Shown piece after piece: positions 10,259-19,900 of a DNA stretch of 25,000 nucleotides. The notes beneath the pieces are model-generated. The model did not search any database. It was not told the DNA's origin and worked only from the letters and a program-made list of their open reading frames with translations. The stretch lies in NCBI RefSeq assembly GCF_000485595.1, contig NW_014578770.1, positions 1 through 25,000 on the forward strand, read 5' to 3'. Position numbers and translations under genes: made by a program. Each line of letters starts with the position of its first letter. The stretch's first letter is position 1. The stretch comes from Priapulus caudatus (taxonomy: Eukaryota; Priapulida; Priapulimorpha; Priapulimorphida; Priapulidae).

Positions 10259-13200
10259 TGTACTGTGCGAGCCAGCGGAATCCCTCGCCGTATCCCTGTC
10301 TCTTCAGCACACTACACATGAACAGCTCCAGCGGGCGACCATGCAGCTCCCCCTTCGGAATGTTACCCTGCAAAGGAAAGAGACGAAACATATACTGTAT
10401 ATATGCCATATTTTTCTTTACAGACAATTTCGCGAGTGGTTAATTTCGCTGTCTGTGAATTATGAGTTATTCGGTATTATTCAGTATGAATTATTCGCGT
10501 GTTGTTATTTTCGTGGTCGGGGATGCTTTTGCGAAAATTTAACCACTGCGAAATATACAGCGTATACAGTAGTTGATGAGGTTAAATGCAGCATCGGCTG
10601 TCTAGCATCTATCTTTTTTGCTGGAATTGAATTTGAGCCAAGAGCCGGGCGGGACATGAAGCGAGCGTGCGGGGATGGAGGAGGAGGGAGCGAGCGAGCG
10701 GGGAGGGAGAGGGCGCGAGCGAGCGGAGGCTGCTGCTGCTTCTTACCTTGCCCGTTGTCTGGCCGTGCAGGCCGAACATTGATCGTAGCTCGTCTTCACT
10801 CGCAGCACCAGGGATGTCGATCTTGTTACCGAGTACTAGCACCGGACAGCCCACCACCTGCTCATCCGTTAACAAGCTCTGTAGAAACAAACACAAAGTC
10901 TTATTCGGCGTTCCAGGGGCAGAAATTAACTTTTGAACACGGGAGTCCAACGAACTCCCTGCCCTCAAAAAGTGGGAGTCCGCAGCAAAAGGAGGGAGTC
11001 CGCAGTATGAGGTTCAAAATTAAAGATATTAACAATAACACGTGCTTATTTTTAAGATTCATGCGGTTGCACGCTTGCCAAATTTTCTATGGACATTTGC
11101 TGAAAAAATACGGTAATTCCGCGAGGCCGTACACAGAAATGAATGAAATAAGTTCATTGGATTTCGTTGAAAACTATGAATTCATATTTATCTTGTGTTA
11201 AATCCAAGAAATTAACTTACTATCGAAATTTTCGATCTCCTTCGGGAAATCTTCATCCGGATGTGACGTCACCATAGGTGATCATGATGTCACCTGCTGC
11301 CACCTATGGTGACGTCACTTCCTGATAAAGATTTACCGAAGGGAGATCGAAAATTTCGATAGTAAGTTAATTTCTTGGATTTAACACAAGATAAATATGA
11401 ATTCACAAAAACAGAAAGTTTTATTTGGGGTTCCTACTAAAGGCAAGACATTTTTCCCCAGGACTTAAAAAGTGTCATCTTCTTGGGGCGCCGATATTTA
11501 AACCAAATGCAATCTTTGTACATCGTATTTTTTACAGTCAGTAAATAGTAAATGCTTGCATAAGTTTGGAAGGTTTATTGACCCTCACATGATTAGCACA
11601 TATGCATGCACACATACCAACGTGTGCACCAGCAGACCCAGCCCCACACACACACATGCACACACGTGAGTCGTTACAGGGTTCATAGTAGTAAGACACA
11701 TGTTGAAATAAGGACGTATAAGACCCTTTCTGGAGGCCAAAATAAGACTTTTTTACGCGATTTCTGATAGATCACCGACTATTAAAGTACACTAACAATA
11801 TTTATATACACAATTACACGGCAGATTTAATTATTCCGTATTATATATACAACAATTCTTACTCTAAGTCGAGAAAAAATAAGGACTATTAAGTACTTTT
11901 CTAAGATTTCACCAAAAATAAGTACTAATAAGGGCCCTTATTTTATTTTTGGCAAAATAAGTACTTATAAGACTTTGGAAGACCCGCTACGAACCCTGCG
12001 TTATAAAACACACAGCCAGTGCTGTACCTACATCAAGTTCTGACTTTGACTCCCTAAACCTGTCTCTGTCGTAGGCATCTACTAGAAACACTATGGCATC
12101 AACAGCTGGGAAGTAGTCCTTCCACACCTTCCTCGCTGCAAAACAATGCACACACAAATCAAATTCCTGTAAAATACCACTTCGAAGTGTAGTCATTGTC
12201 TGCAACATCAACCTAACAAAGAAAAACATGCATCGAAAATGAATTTATTTTACGCGCTTATATTTTTGATTGGTTGGTTTTAAGAGTTGAAATTATTAAA
12301 CGATGAAAACAATATAAGCGCAATTGAATTTTAAGGTAAGTACAACGTATATGCTTCAGCGAAATGTTTGACAGCCGACCTGCTGTCTTTTGTGAAGCTC
12401 TGCTAATCATTTGATAAATCGGATGACTGGCTGTCGTCTGTTGCCACGGTGATGGCTCATATGAAACATCAGCACAGCTAAACAAACTCAGCCGATCAGC
12501 CATTGAAACTGTTGCTCTAGCAGCTTGGATTTACCTCAAAATTAAAGTATTTTACACGAGAAAACAACATCCATGGACATTTTTCTAATGTCACTTAATC
12601 CAAAATGTGATTCTGTGTGTTAAGCGGATTTATCACTCACCTTGCTTATGTCCACCAAGGTCAAAGGTTGTGAACTTCATGCCTCCCATTGTCAGTTCTT
12701 CTGACGCTGTAGTGTTAAAAATAATAGATGTATAATTTTTTTTTAACGATTATATAAATTATATTATTGGAATAAATTTTTACATCAATTTTCTCACAAT
12801 GCAATCTCTGTCTATATATCATTGTAACGAAATATTTACTTAGCTATATATAACTATAGTTTAACAAATATTTACATATAACGTAACTGTATACATGTAT
12901 GAGCAAACCTGTGGCTAATATTCTACTCAGCTTACAATTAGACGCAACAATATATTAACAGCTTATGGGTTAGCCATTAATAAACAACTTAGAAGATTTG
13001 TCCCTGTAGATGGCAGCACATACAGTTTTGATGCTACCAGGGGTGTAACCGATGTATCAGTGAATCGAGACACAGTGACCTGAGACCGAGACCGAACCGA
13101 GACACAGTGGCCCGATACAACAACCAACATACAGCATACGCATTGCGATACAAACGATAAAGGTGTTGAACCATAAATAAGGTAACCTAATGCGAGATAA

Positions 13201-16200
13201 CATGTAATTCAATTTAGATGGAATTTCTTTCATTTCATGAACTCTCGCTCTCATCGTCACGTAAATACCCTCAGTTACTGGAGAAATCAGGGTCAATATA
13301 TGTTGTCATACAAATCTAGTGCAAATATATTATGGACACCGTGTGTCCTTGAATCCTGAAGAGATACATGACCCCTAGGTTCCTTGCATATTTTCAGGTA
13401 AAACAGGTTTAACTTACGCGACATGAAAAATTTCACCATTCAATAGAAATATTTTTTTTTTCATGTTTTAAAACTAACTTTTCACTTGAAGAGTTAAAAC
13501 CTTATTATCTCATACTCACTACGACAAATTTATCATAGCGTACAATTTATAAAATCTCTCTATCTGTCCGTGTATCGCAATACGTATCGTGACCTACATA
13601 TATTGACATACATATCATATCATGACTCTATAGTGTATCGTTACACCTCCAGATGCTACTCATACTTGGGGGACACTACATTGCATTGCTATGCAACACA
13701 TGCATGCAAAAATATTATTGTGGTTAGTTAAGGACTATCTCACCTTTTTATAAGAAGTATATTTGTAGGAAAAGGGGTTAAAATGAGAGATTTGCCTTTT
13801 GTGTGTCACTGTACCAAAATTGTTCACTATAGCAAATTTACAAAGTCGCGAGTGTTTGTTTACACTGAACAGAATAGCAAATCCAATAATTGCATTTGCA
13901 AGTTTACACTTTTCAATAACCCTAGTACTATACAAGGTGAGATAGTCACATTGAAATTAATTCTATCGTTAAACGCACATGCTCATGCATCCACCAAACA
14001 ACACGGTTTAATCAGGAAAGCCCTAGAAAGGAGTTCACATTGGCTGCTAGGGAAGACGAAACACTTACCAAAATACCTACTTGGACTTAGCTACGTAGAC
14101 GAATCATGACGACAATCAGAGATTCACAGCGGACCAGCATCTCAGAGCGACTGCCCATGCCCTGACATAACCTTTCTACTCTCCATCCACACTTACCATC
14201 TTACCTTAGATTGACTACGTCAAGAATTTTCTATGGTAAAATTTGTAAAATTTTTGTTGCCATTTTTTTGCATTAAAAGTAAGAACTAACGGGACTAAAC
14301 GTATCGTCAAATTCTTACCTGATAAGATTGTTTCTCAACTAGTTAAAAATCCAAAAAACCTGGACGATTTGATATTAGTGTTCCTGGCATTAATTGCTTG
14401 CTATGGGCTATGTATGCATCCCGAGTGTATGTTCACATCGAACAATATAGTAAAATAAGAAGTATAATCATAATGCAGCAATTTAACCATAAAAAGTGAA
14501 CAGAATTACTTATATTTTGTGAAAAAGTGGAAATATTTTGTTTTATTTTTTACTATTTACGGTGACGTAATCACCTTAATGACGTCGTTATTACGCCCGT
14601 GATAATTACCACCTCTGCTATGCCCAGTGAAAAGATGGCCACTTACTATGAGATTATGTTACAGTGGTGCCACCTACAAGACAACTGTGGTAGTGGCGCC
14701 AACTACTGTCTGACTGTGCTACAGTGGTGCCACCTACTAGAAAACTGTGGTAGTGGCACCACCTACTGTGTGTGACTGTGCTACAGTGGTGCCACCTACG
14801 GCATGCCTGGCGTCATACAGCGATAGTACTTACTTATGTAGGTTCTAGATATATGGAATCGGATGGATGGAAGGAAGCCTGGATCATCTTACCAGACACA
14901 GCTCCTCTGCTTTAACACTCCCTTTGTGGATCCGACTAGCTTATGGCTGATACTACTGTCGTGCTATAGAGGGCCATCCTTAAAAAATTATATGTTTGCT
15001 GTCCTCCGACCGACCCACGAAAATAGCCGCGACCCAAAACCCATTTTGGGTTCCATATTTTTTTTGATTAAATTTTTTATAGTTAAGACTGAAACACAAA
15101 GCATGTGTGGCAAACATGAGGACAGACTTAAAATAACTATTATGCCTCCCCCCAAAAAAAACCTACCTACCTACCCACTAAAAAAATCATGGGTCGGGGG
15201 ACAGCAAACATAGAATTTTTTAAGGATGGCCTAGAGTGTAACGAGGGGACTTACTTGCATAGAAGGTGGGGACGTGCTGAGCCATTCGATCATCTTTGAG
15301 CATGTGCAGCAGCGTCGTCTTTCCTGCGTTATCCAGGCCCAGAAATACGAGCTTGCCCGACTTTTTGTACAAACCTACGACGCACACAGGCGAAGACAGA
15401 AAGGGAGAGACAAAAAACGACATGCTTATTACTGCTAGTATTCAATCACACAATGCAAGCGTTAGTCGGCGACATCCAACGCTGGACGCCGATAGATTCT
15501 GCTGCTAGGTGGCGCTGCCTGCAACGCGAACTACTGTGACATGCAAAACAATCACAAAATTTCTACATGCAGCACGACCTACACGTGAGAAACTATTGGG
15601 GTCCAACTGACCGTCGCCAGCAGTTACTAGCGTATATTTACAGTCAAATCTGTGTAGGTATCACTCAAGGAAAATACCCAACTGTTCTTTATAGACAGTT
15701 CTCTACTGTATAGACAGGTTTGACACAGGTTTGATTGTAGATAACCGCAGATGCGTACACACACACAACAGCAACTGTGCTGCGGAGAAAGAGAGGGAGG
15801 GCAGTCACAATCCTGCGGAGAGAGAGAGGGAGAGCCGTCACAATCCTGCGGAGAGAGAGAGAGGGAGAGCCGTCACAATCCTGCGAAGAGAGAGAGAGAG
15901 TGAGGGCAGTCACAATCGCCCGCACGCTTGCCGTGGGCCTCGCTGCATGCAGGGCGTGGAGGCCGAGGGCGCTAGAGGGCGCCACTTACTCGGGTGGTGC
16001 GTGGGACTCGCCTGTAGGATACGGTCGTCTCGCAGCATGCCCAACAGCGTCGTTTTACCGGCATTGTCTAAACCGAGAAACACGATCCTGGCGCTCTTGC
16101 CCTTGAGACCTTGCGGGAAAACGGCGCAGGTTAACGAGCCATCACCACAGCGCAGGTTAACGAGCCATCACCACGGCCAGGTGTGCAGCACGAACACAGC

Positions 16201-18952
16201 GCAGGTTAATGAACCATGGCCAGGTACACAGCAAGAAGATGGCACCCACCGTGCACACACAGACCATCCCCTCCCACCTTACTCCCGCCTTACTCCCGCC
16301 TTACTCCCGCCTTACTCCCGCCTTACTTCCGCCTTACTCCCGCCTTACTCCCGCCTTGCCTGAAACCTCACACCCACGTCTCACCTAACAGCCCCCCTCC
16401 CCCCTAAGAGCTCCCTACCACCTAACTGCCCCCCTCCCCCCTAAGAGCTCCCTACCACCTAACTGCCCGACCCATCCCCACACCATTTTCACAGTTAATG
16501 TTAAGAAGAGTTCAAGGTTTGATGTAACTTGTAAGCATGAATGACCACGTGGGGGTAAGTGACCAGAAATATCATAGACTAAGTATAATTACAACCAGAT
16601 CTGCGCATCTTCGCGTACTGTCTCATCCAATACATTGGCCATGAACTTTGAACATCCGTAAAATCATGCAACTGCACACACTAATCTCGCAGCAAATGCT
16701 GGCGGACCTTGTTTTATCGCCCTCCAGGTGCGCGTAAGGTACGCCTGGTGAAATGGTTGTGAATTCATGGTTCATACAGGAGGACCGAAAAAATTTCCAA
16801 GGACTTTTCAAGTACATTTTATCGGATATTCAAGGACATTTTATCGGACATTATATTGGAATTCATACACAGAACAAAACATACCTGGATTAATTTAATA
16901 ATAACTCCATTCTTAATCACTGTCTAGTGTCACCTCTAAAACTTACCTGGAACACATTAATAAACTAAACACTGTGACTTCTACAACATACCTTGATTTA
17001 CTGACTGATTTTACTGACTTACTGTAATTTGTGATCATCATTTAACTGTCTATCGTGTCTATAGCTTTGTAAGCTCATTTAACACAATTTTTATTGAGGT
17101 TTGCACATTATTGATGGTACAAAATTTCTTTTTATTACAGGTAAGGATTCTTTCTAAAAATTCAAGGACATTTTCATGAAATTCAAAGACTTTTCAAGCA
17201 CAAAATCAACATTTACTAAATTCAAGTACTTTTCAAAGACTCCCCTCAAATTCAAGGACTTTTCAAGGACTGTGCGAACCATGGAATTAGAATACCTCAG
17301 GGGTGTAACCCACAACACAGCAATGCTCTCTCTCCTATCCTATCATTAGCAGTTCACAGACCTAGTTCCACGGTCGGCGGTCGACACGACGTATGCAACA
17401 GCGGGGTCATGTTAGGCCACACTTAAAAAATTGTTTGTTTCCCCTTTACCTACTCGCCTCTCAGGGTACCGAGTAGGTAGGTAGGTGAAAAATCTTGTAT
17501 ATTGTATATTCTGTTTTGTGTATATGTTTTTGCGGAACGAATTTTATTTTTATTTTTTGGCGAAACGAAATCATGTTTGTTTTGTTTTAATCGGCCAATA
17601 AAATGTGTCGAGTAGCAGCGTTTTGGCGAGTCGGTCAGTAAAGGGGAAACAAGCAATATTTTATCTTAGGCCTTATTACCAACAAGGTTGTTGCTGCCTA
17701 GCTTGGGATATACACAAGTATGGGCGCAACTCACGAAAATCTTTTTTCTCCCACAAAATACTAATTAGTAATATGTCGGCTACTGCTACTGATACCACTG
17801 CCACTACTACCAGCTCATGTGTTCAACTGTCCAACGTTGATGTATTGGACGAGATACAGTCAACATTGTACGTTAAGAACGCAGCACGCAGGCACGCTTG
17901 TGTACCGAGAGTGACCTATCCGAAGGCCGACGCATAGCACGGTGAGATCGGACGGAAATCGGAATGTGCAAACATGGCCTGTGATTGTTTGGATATGATA
18001 TCTACAGCTAGTCAGAATAATTACGATTAACCTCGTGCATGTTCAAACACAGCCTATGTCTGCTTTCTACACGATCCCATCCATTTATATATAAATAGGA
18101 TATCGTTCAGACGATCTAGAATTAAAAAACGCCTGGCTGTCTGTGAGCACTGGAATAGCATTAACATTCTGTGGCCCAACCAAAAACAACAGACATGGGT
18201 TGGCAACAAATATTAAACAACTAAACACGCTTTGAAAGGTACAAACGCGAAAGAACAGCTTATGTACGTGCCTATATAATACTAATGGTTGTTGAACAGC
18301 TCTGTCACATACCACTACAGGGGTAGAAATTTCGCAACCTGCTACTAAAAAACACATATATATATATATACTCATGTCTAATCCAAATCAGTAGTAAAGT
18401 GATCCATATCACATTCACCCTTCATCAATACATTGCACATCAAACTGTTACACTAGCAAGGGCTCTAATATCTGCCAGCATACATTTATCCTTATCAAGA
18501 AAACAGCTGTCTATTTATAAACTAACTTAAATCAGCTTTTATTATGCCACATGACCTTCTTCCTACGATCACTTGAACCAGTTCCAAAAAAAGGACGAAG
18601 CAAGCTTACTCAGAGATAGTCAATTGGACATGTGATAGACTGTGCATGTGATTCTGTAATGTGATATCACAGCAAGCCAGGAAGTAAGTAGAACTGTTTT
18701 GTCTTCTACACTGTATTCCACACGTTCCACACATAACACCTAATGACCACTGACTCAGCGAGGAAGCAAAATGCTAAAAAACCCTCTGAATAGGTAGATT
18801 TGCTGGTTCAACGAATAACGATAGGTGAAAATTAAGTGCATTTATCCTTGTTTTCACAGTTCCGGTCACAGGCTTAGTAAACATATATTACCCAGATGTT
18901 TGTGCTTACCTAGAAATTGTAGCATACCAGTGAACCAGTCCCACAGAAACAT
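10251..18952 (-). CDS. SAR1: SAR1, small GTPase of the COPII coat (six coding positions, duplicated exon 2)
   Basis: SAR1 is the ARF-family GTPase that, when bound to GTP, inserts its N-terminal helix into ER membrane and recruits the SEC23/24 coat. Coding exons in transcript order: 18952-18910, 15374-15255 (2A) or 16109-15990 (2B), 12706-12641, 12135-12032, 10878-10747, 10367-10251. Junction phases are 1,1,1,0,0 and all introns are GT-AG. With 2A the product is 193 aa, a normal SAR1 length. Landmarks: amphipathic start [11 protein letters not shown]-loop GLDNAGKT 27-34; DLGGH with the catalytic histidine at 74; NKID 129-132; the SAR1-type CSV G5 motif 173-175; conserved end [20 protein letters not shown] acceptor 17 nt before the ATG (AG at 18971-18970) suggests an untranslated first exon further upstream. 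The introns carry several mobile elements. Confidence 0.95.
11178..11404. mobile_element. Fold-back MITE in SAR1 intron, arms of about 100 bp
   Basis: Starts and ends with GAATTCATATTTATC and its complement. The arms are nearly identical through ATCCAAGAAATTAAC, TATCGAAATTTTCGAT, TCGG, GTGACGTCACCATAGG and ACCTATGGTGACGTCAC, with a very short loop (about 11280-11300). The element lies in the intron between the exons at 10878-10747 and 12135-12032. Each arm contains a full palindromic CRE (TGACGTCA). No open frame. Confidence 0.85.
11405..12031. other. SAR1 intron, AT-rich, no gene
   Basis: Includes CACACA/ACATGCA patches at about 11600-11670 and a self-similar segment at 11700-11985 in which AAATAAG(TACT)TATAAGAC-type blocks occur several times, possibly an eroded element. 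No coding signal. Confidence 0.4.
12136..12640. other. SAR1 intron, no other feature seen
   Basis: Intron between the exon with the DLGGH motif (12641-12706) and the exon starting ARKVWKDY (12032-12135). Donor GTGAGT and acceptor TTTTGCAG are both strong on the minus strand. Confidence 0.6.
13038..13651. mobile_element. hAT-like non-autonomous element with 8-bp target duplication
   Basis: GATGCTAC occurs directly outside both ends (13030-13037 and 13652-13659). The element begins CAGGGGTGTAACCGATGTATC and its other end, reverse complemented, begins TGGAGGTGTAACGATACAC, giving imperfect terminal inverted repeats around GGTGTAAC. An 8-bp duplication and CAGGGGTG-type ends are classical for hAT elements. 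No transposase frame is present in its 614 bp. It lies in the SAR1 intron between exons 2A and 3. A single CAGGGGTGTAAC at 17297 may be a fragment of the same family. Confidence 0.8.
13733..13947. mobile_element. Small TIR element, GACTATCTCACCTT ends
   Basis: The left end, GACTATCTCACCTT, is matched by AAGGTGAGATAGTC at the right end, a perfect 14-bp inverted repeat enclosing about 215 bp. No target duplication was recognised. The open frames on both strands inside show no known domain. Confidence 0.55.
13948..14655. other. SAR1 intron, no gene recognised
   Basis: AT-rich with a CRE-like GGTGACGTAATCACC at about 14561 and GACGTCGTTATTACG shortly after. No exon-like frame. Confidence 0.5.
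14658..14800. repeat. Tandem repeat, CTACAGTGGTGCCACCTAC unit
   Basis: Three copies of (G/C)TACAGTGGTGCCACCTAC, at about 14660, 14720 and 14782, separated by AAACTGTGGTAGTGGC(A/G)CCA, which is itself partly the inverse of the unit. The period is about 61 bp. The alternation of GTGGTGCCACC and GGTAGTGGCRCC means the array can fold on itself. Confidence 0.8.
14971..15232. mobile_element. TIR element ending 22 nt from the SAR1 exon 2A donor
   Basis: The left end begins GGGCCATCCTTAAAAAATTA and the reverse-complemented right end begins AGGCCATCCTTAAAAAATTC. Both continue TATGTTTGCTGTCC.CCGACC, giving about 42-bp inverted repeats. It is 262 bp and non-coding. It lies in the SAR1 intron, 22 bp downstream of the last base of exon 2A on the transcribed strand. 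A probable relative is at 17415-17672. Confidence 0.8.
15255..15374 (-). CDS. SAR1: SAR1 alternative exon 2A (P-loop exon, canonical form)
   Basis: 120 nt, entered and left in phase 1. The acceptor is GTCGTAG after a CT-rich tract; the donor is A|GTAAGT. It encodes G15 to A54: [20 protein letters not shown], then [20 protein letters not shown]. It is nearly identical to metazoan SAR1 through AQHVPT. The last three residues, FYA, replace the usual LHP just before switch I, whose threonine codon is completed by the next exon. Its length and phases equal those of exon 2B, so either copy can join the same neighbours without changing frame. Confidence 0.92.
15775..15932 (-). repeat. Minisatellite of 3'-splice-site-like units between SAR1 exons 2B and 2A
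   Basis: Read on the minus strand (the SAR1 transcript), each 33-35-nt unit is a CT-rich tract ending CCGCAG or TCGCAG followed by GATTGTGAC. AG dinucleotides fall at 15882-15881, 15847-15846, 15814-15813 and 15781-15780. Polypyrimidine tract plus CAG|G is a strong animal acceptor pattern. After a phase-1 donor, GATTGTGA reads xGA-TTG-TGA, an immediate stop, for the first three units. Confidence 0.85.
15969..15986. promoter_or_regulatory. CTCF-like core beside the exon 2B donor
   Basis: GCTAGAGGGCGCCAC at 15971-15985 resembles the CTCF core (CYAGAGGGCGC) and lies directly beside the GTAAGT donor of exon 2B. Sequence match only. Confidence 0.35.
15990..16109 (-). CDS. SAR1: SAR1 alternative exon 2B (second P-loop exon)
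   Basis: 120 nt, phases 1/1, acceptor TTTTCCCGCAAG and donor A|GTAAGT. It encodes [20 protein letters not shown], then [20 protein letters not shown]. It matches exon 2A at 26 of 40 residues by eye, including the whole P-loop and the P-T pair. It keeps the conserved HP-T-S junction before switch I, where 2A has YA-T-S. It differs at the YKK and H-V-P positions. The open frame is intact, substitutions avoid the nucleotide-binding residues and both splice sites are usable, so this looks like a retained alternative exon rather than a dead copy. Its acceptor has a shorter pyrimidine tract than that of 2A. Confidence 0.85.
16121..16225. repeat. GCGCAGGTTAACGAGCCATC repeats upstream of exon 2B
   Basis: Three copies start at about 16127, 16151 and 16199; the third is imperfect and has intervening sequence. 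On the transcribed strand each carries CTCGTTAACCTG, which contains a branch-point-like TTAAC. The nearest copy lies about 30 nt before the exon 2B acceptor. Confidence 0.7.
16268..16362. repeat. 11-bp minisatellite CCGCCTTACTC
   Basis: About eight consecutive CCGCCTTACTC units, nearly identical (one TTCCG variant), followed at 16388-16465 by two copies of a roughly 38-bp unit beginning CCCCCCTCCCCCCTAAGAGC. Both lie in SAR1 intron 1. Confidence 0.9.
16766..17284. mobile_element. Repeat element with CCATGGTTC ends and TTCAAGGACTTTTCAAGGAC motifs
   Basis: The left end is CATGGTTCATACAG and the right end reverse complements to CCATGGTTCGCACAG. GAATT flanks both (16761-16765 and 17284-17288), a possible 5-bp duplication. 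The subterminal parts repeat AAGGACTTTTCAAG-type motifs in both orientations. It is non-coding and lies within SAR1 intron 1. The exact borders are uncertain. Confidence 0.55.
17415..17672. mobile_element. TIR element related to 14971-15232
   Basis: The left end is GGCCACACTTAAAAAATTG and the right end, reverse complemented, is GGCCTAAGATAAAATATTG. Both continue TTTGTTTCCCCTTTAC or CTTGTTTCCCCTTTAC and CGACTCGCC-like sequence. The GGCCA..CTTAAAAAATT..TGTTTG start matches the element beside exon 2A. About 258 bp, non-coding, in SAR1 intron 1. Confidence 0.65.
17673..18909. other. SAR1 intron 1, no gene recognised
   Basis: A plus-strand open frame at 17605-17937 is Thr/Ala-rich in its middle and starts inside the preceding TIR element; it has no recognisable domain. 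The rest is AT-rich intronic sequence. The donor of SAR1 exon 1 (GTAAGC) is at the right end. Confidence 0.45.
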
Positions 18953-19425
18953 CTTGAATGATTGGTGGCCTGCAAATTAAACCACATATCTATGAATATA
19001 AATTGACCTCGTTTGGTTTTTTAACTGAATGTTAACTAATATTGATTTTCATTCAACTGTAAAACGTTACGTAGAAATAAAATTCAAAATGCCCAAACTG
19101 TCAACAAGCAAAGCCCAGTCAAGTATCCTAGATAAACATTTTCAACAAACAAATTTATATAAATGTTACAATAATGTAGACCATCGCTAATTCAGTAATA
19201 CCCTGCATTACACAATTTTAAGTATTCCAGAATAAAAACAACTGCAATACAAAATTCCACTACACGAATCACGTTTTCCCATTAACTTCGACGCTATCTG
19301 TTATTTTGTCGATGACCAGTCTTGTTCATATAAGGAATGAGATTCAAAAACATTTGCTAAGTCTCCTCTCTTGCACCTGTCACATAATTCCTAATATACC
19401 GTGAACACGATTATATGACAGATAT

Positions 19426-19900
19426 ATGCTCACAGGCATTTGGAACGTTTCAATAATAAAATGATGCTAAATAAACACGAAATGTATTTACTACCAAAGT
19501 CTTAATGTTTCTCTACTCTCTTTTGCCTATTATTGCCGATAACTTCCTGTAAATGCCGTTCAAATGCTCCTCTGCAACACACAAGTACAACCAACAACAA
19601 CGAGCGTGCACAAACAACGCAAATCTAGAGCAGGTGGGAAAGTGTGAGCAAAACATTCGTAGGAGGCTTCCTTCGATTCACACCATCACATCGCTAATAC
19701 ACAACCAACAACCTCCATTTTAATATCTATGCATATAGTGTGTATTGCGCCGTTCACTATTTTTCACTCACATTTTCCTGCCTAACATCGACTTATTAGT
19801 AGATAGAGAATACATATATCCATTGAGACTTTTGCAGTAAATACATTTCGTGTTTATTTACCATTATTTTATTTTTGAAACGTTCCAAATCCGGGGTGCT
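19426..19900. mobile_element. Diverged fold-back element, relative of 20719-21170
   Basis: The left arm (CACAGGCATTTGGAACGTTTC, TAAATAAACACGAAATGTATTTACTACC, AAGTCTTAATGTTTCTCTACTC, GCCTATTATTGCCGATAA) follows the arm sequence of the element at 20719-21170. An inverted match (GCAGTAAATACATTTCGTGTTTATTTACCA, GAAACGTTCCAAAT) lies at about 19828-19890. It sits between the SAR1 and MRPS24 start codons. Confidence 0.75.

Noticed and set aside
10071-11201. Plus-strand frame of 376 codons, the longest in the window
   Set aside because: It runs antisense across two SAR1 exons and intron repeats. Its composition is incoherent and no domain is recognisable.
13783-14109. Plus-strand frame of 108 codons
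   Set aside because: Half lies within a small TIR element. No homology recognised and no splice sites in register.
16268-16362. Regular short repeats considered as a CRISPR-like array
   Set aside because: Contiguous 11-bp units without spacers in a eukaryotic intron, so an ordinary minisatellite.
17605-17937. Plus-strand frame of 110 codons with a Thr/Ala-rich centre
   Set aside because: It starts inside a TIR element within SAR1 intron 1. No domain recognised, so it is most likely chance.
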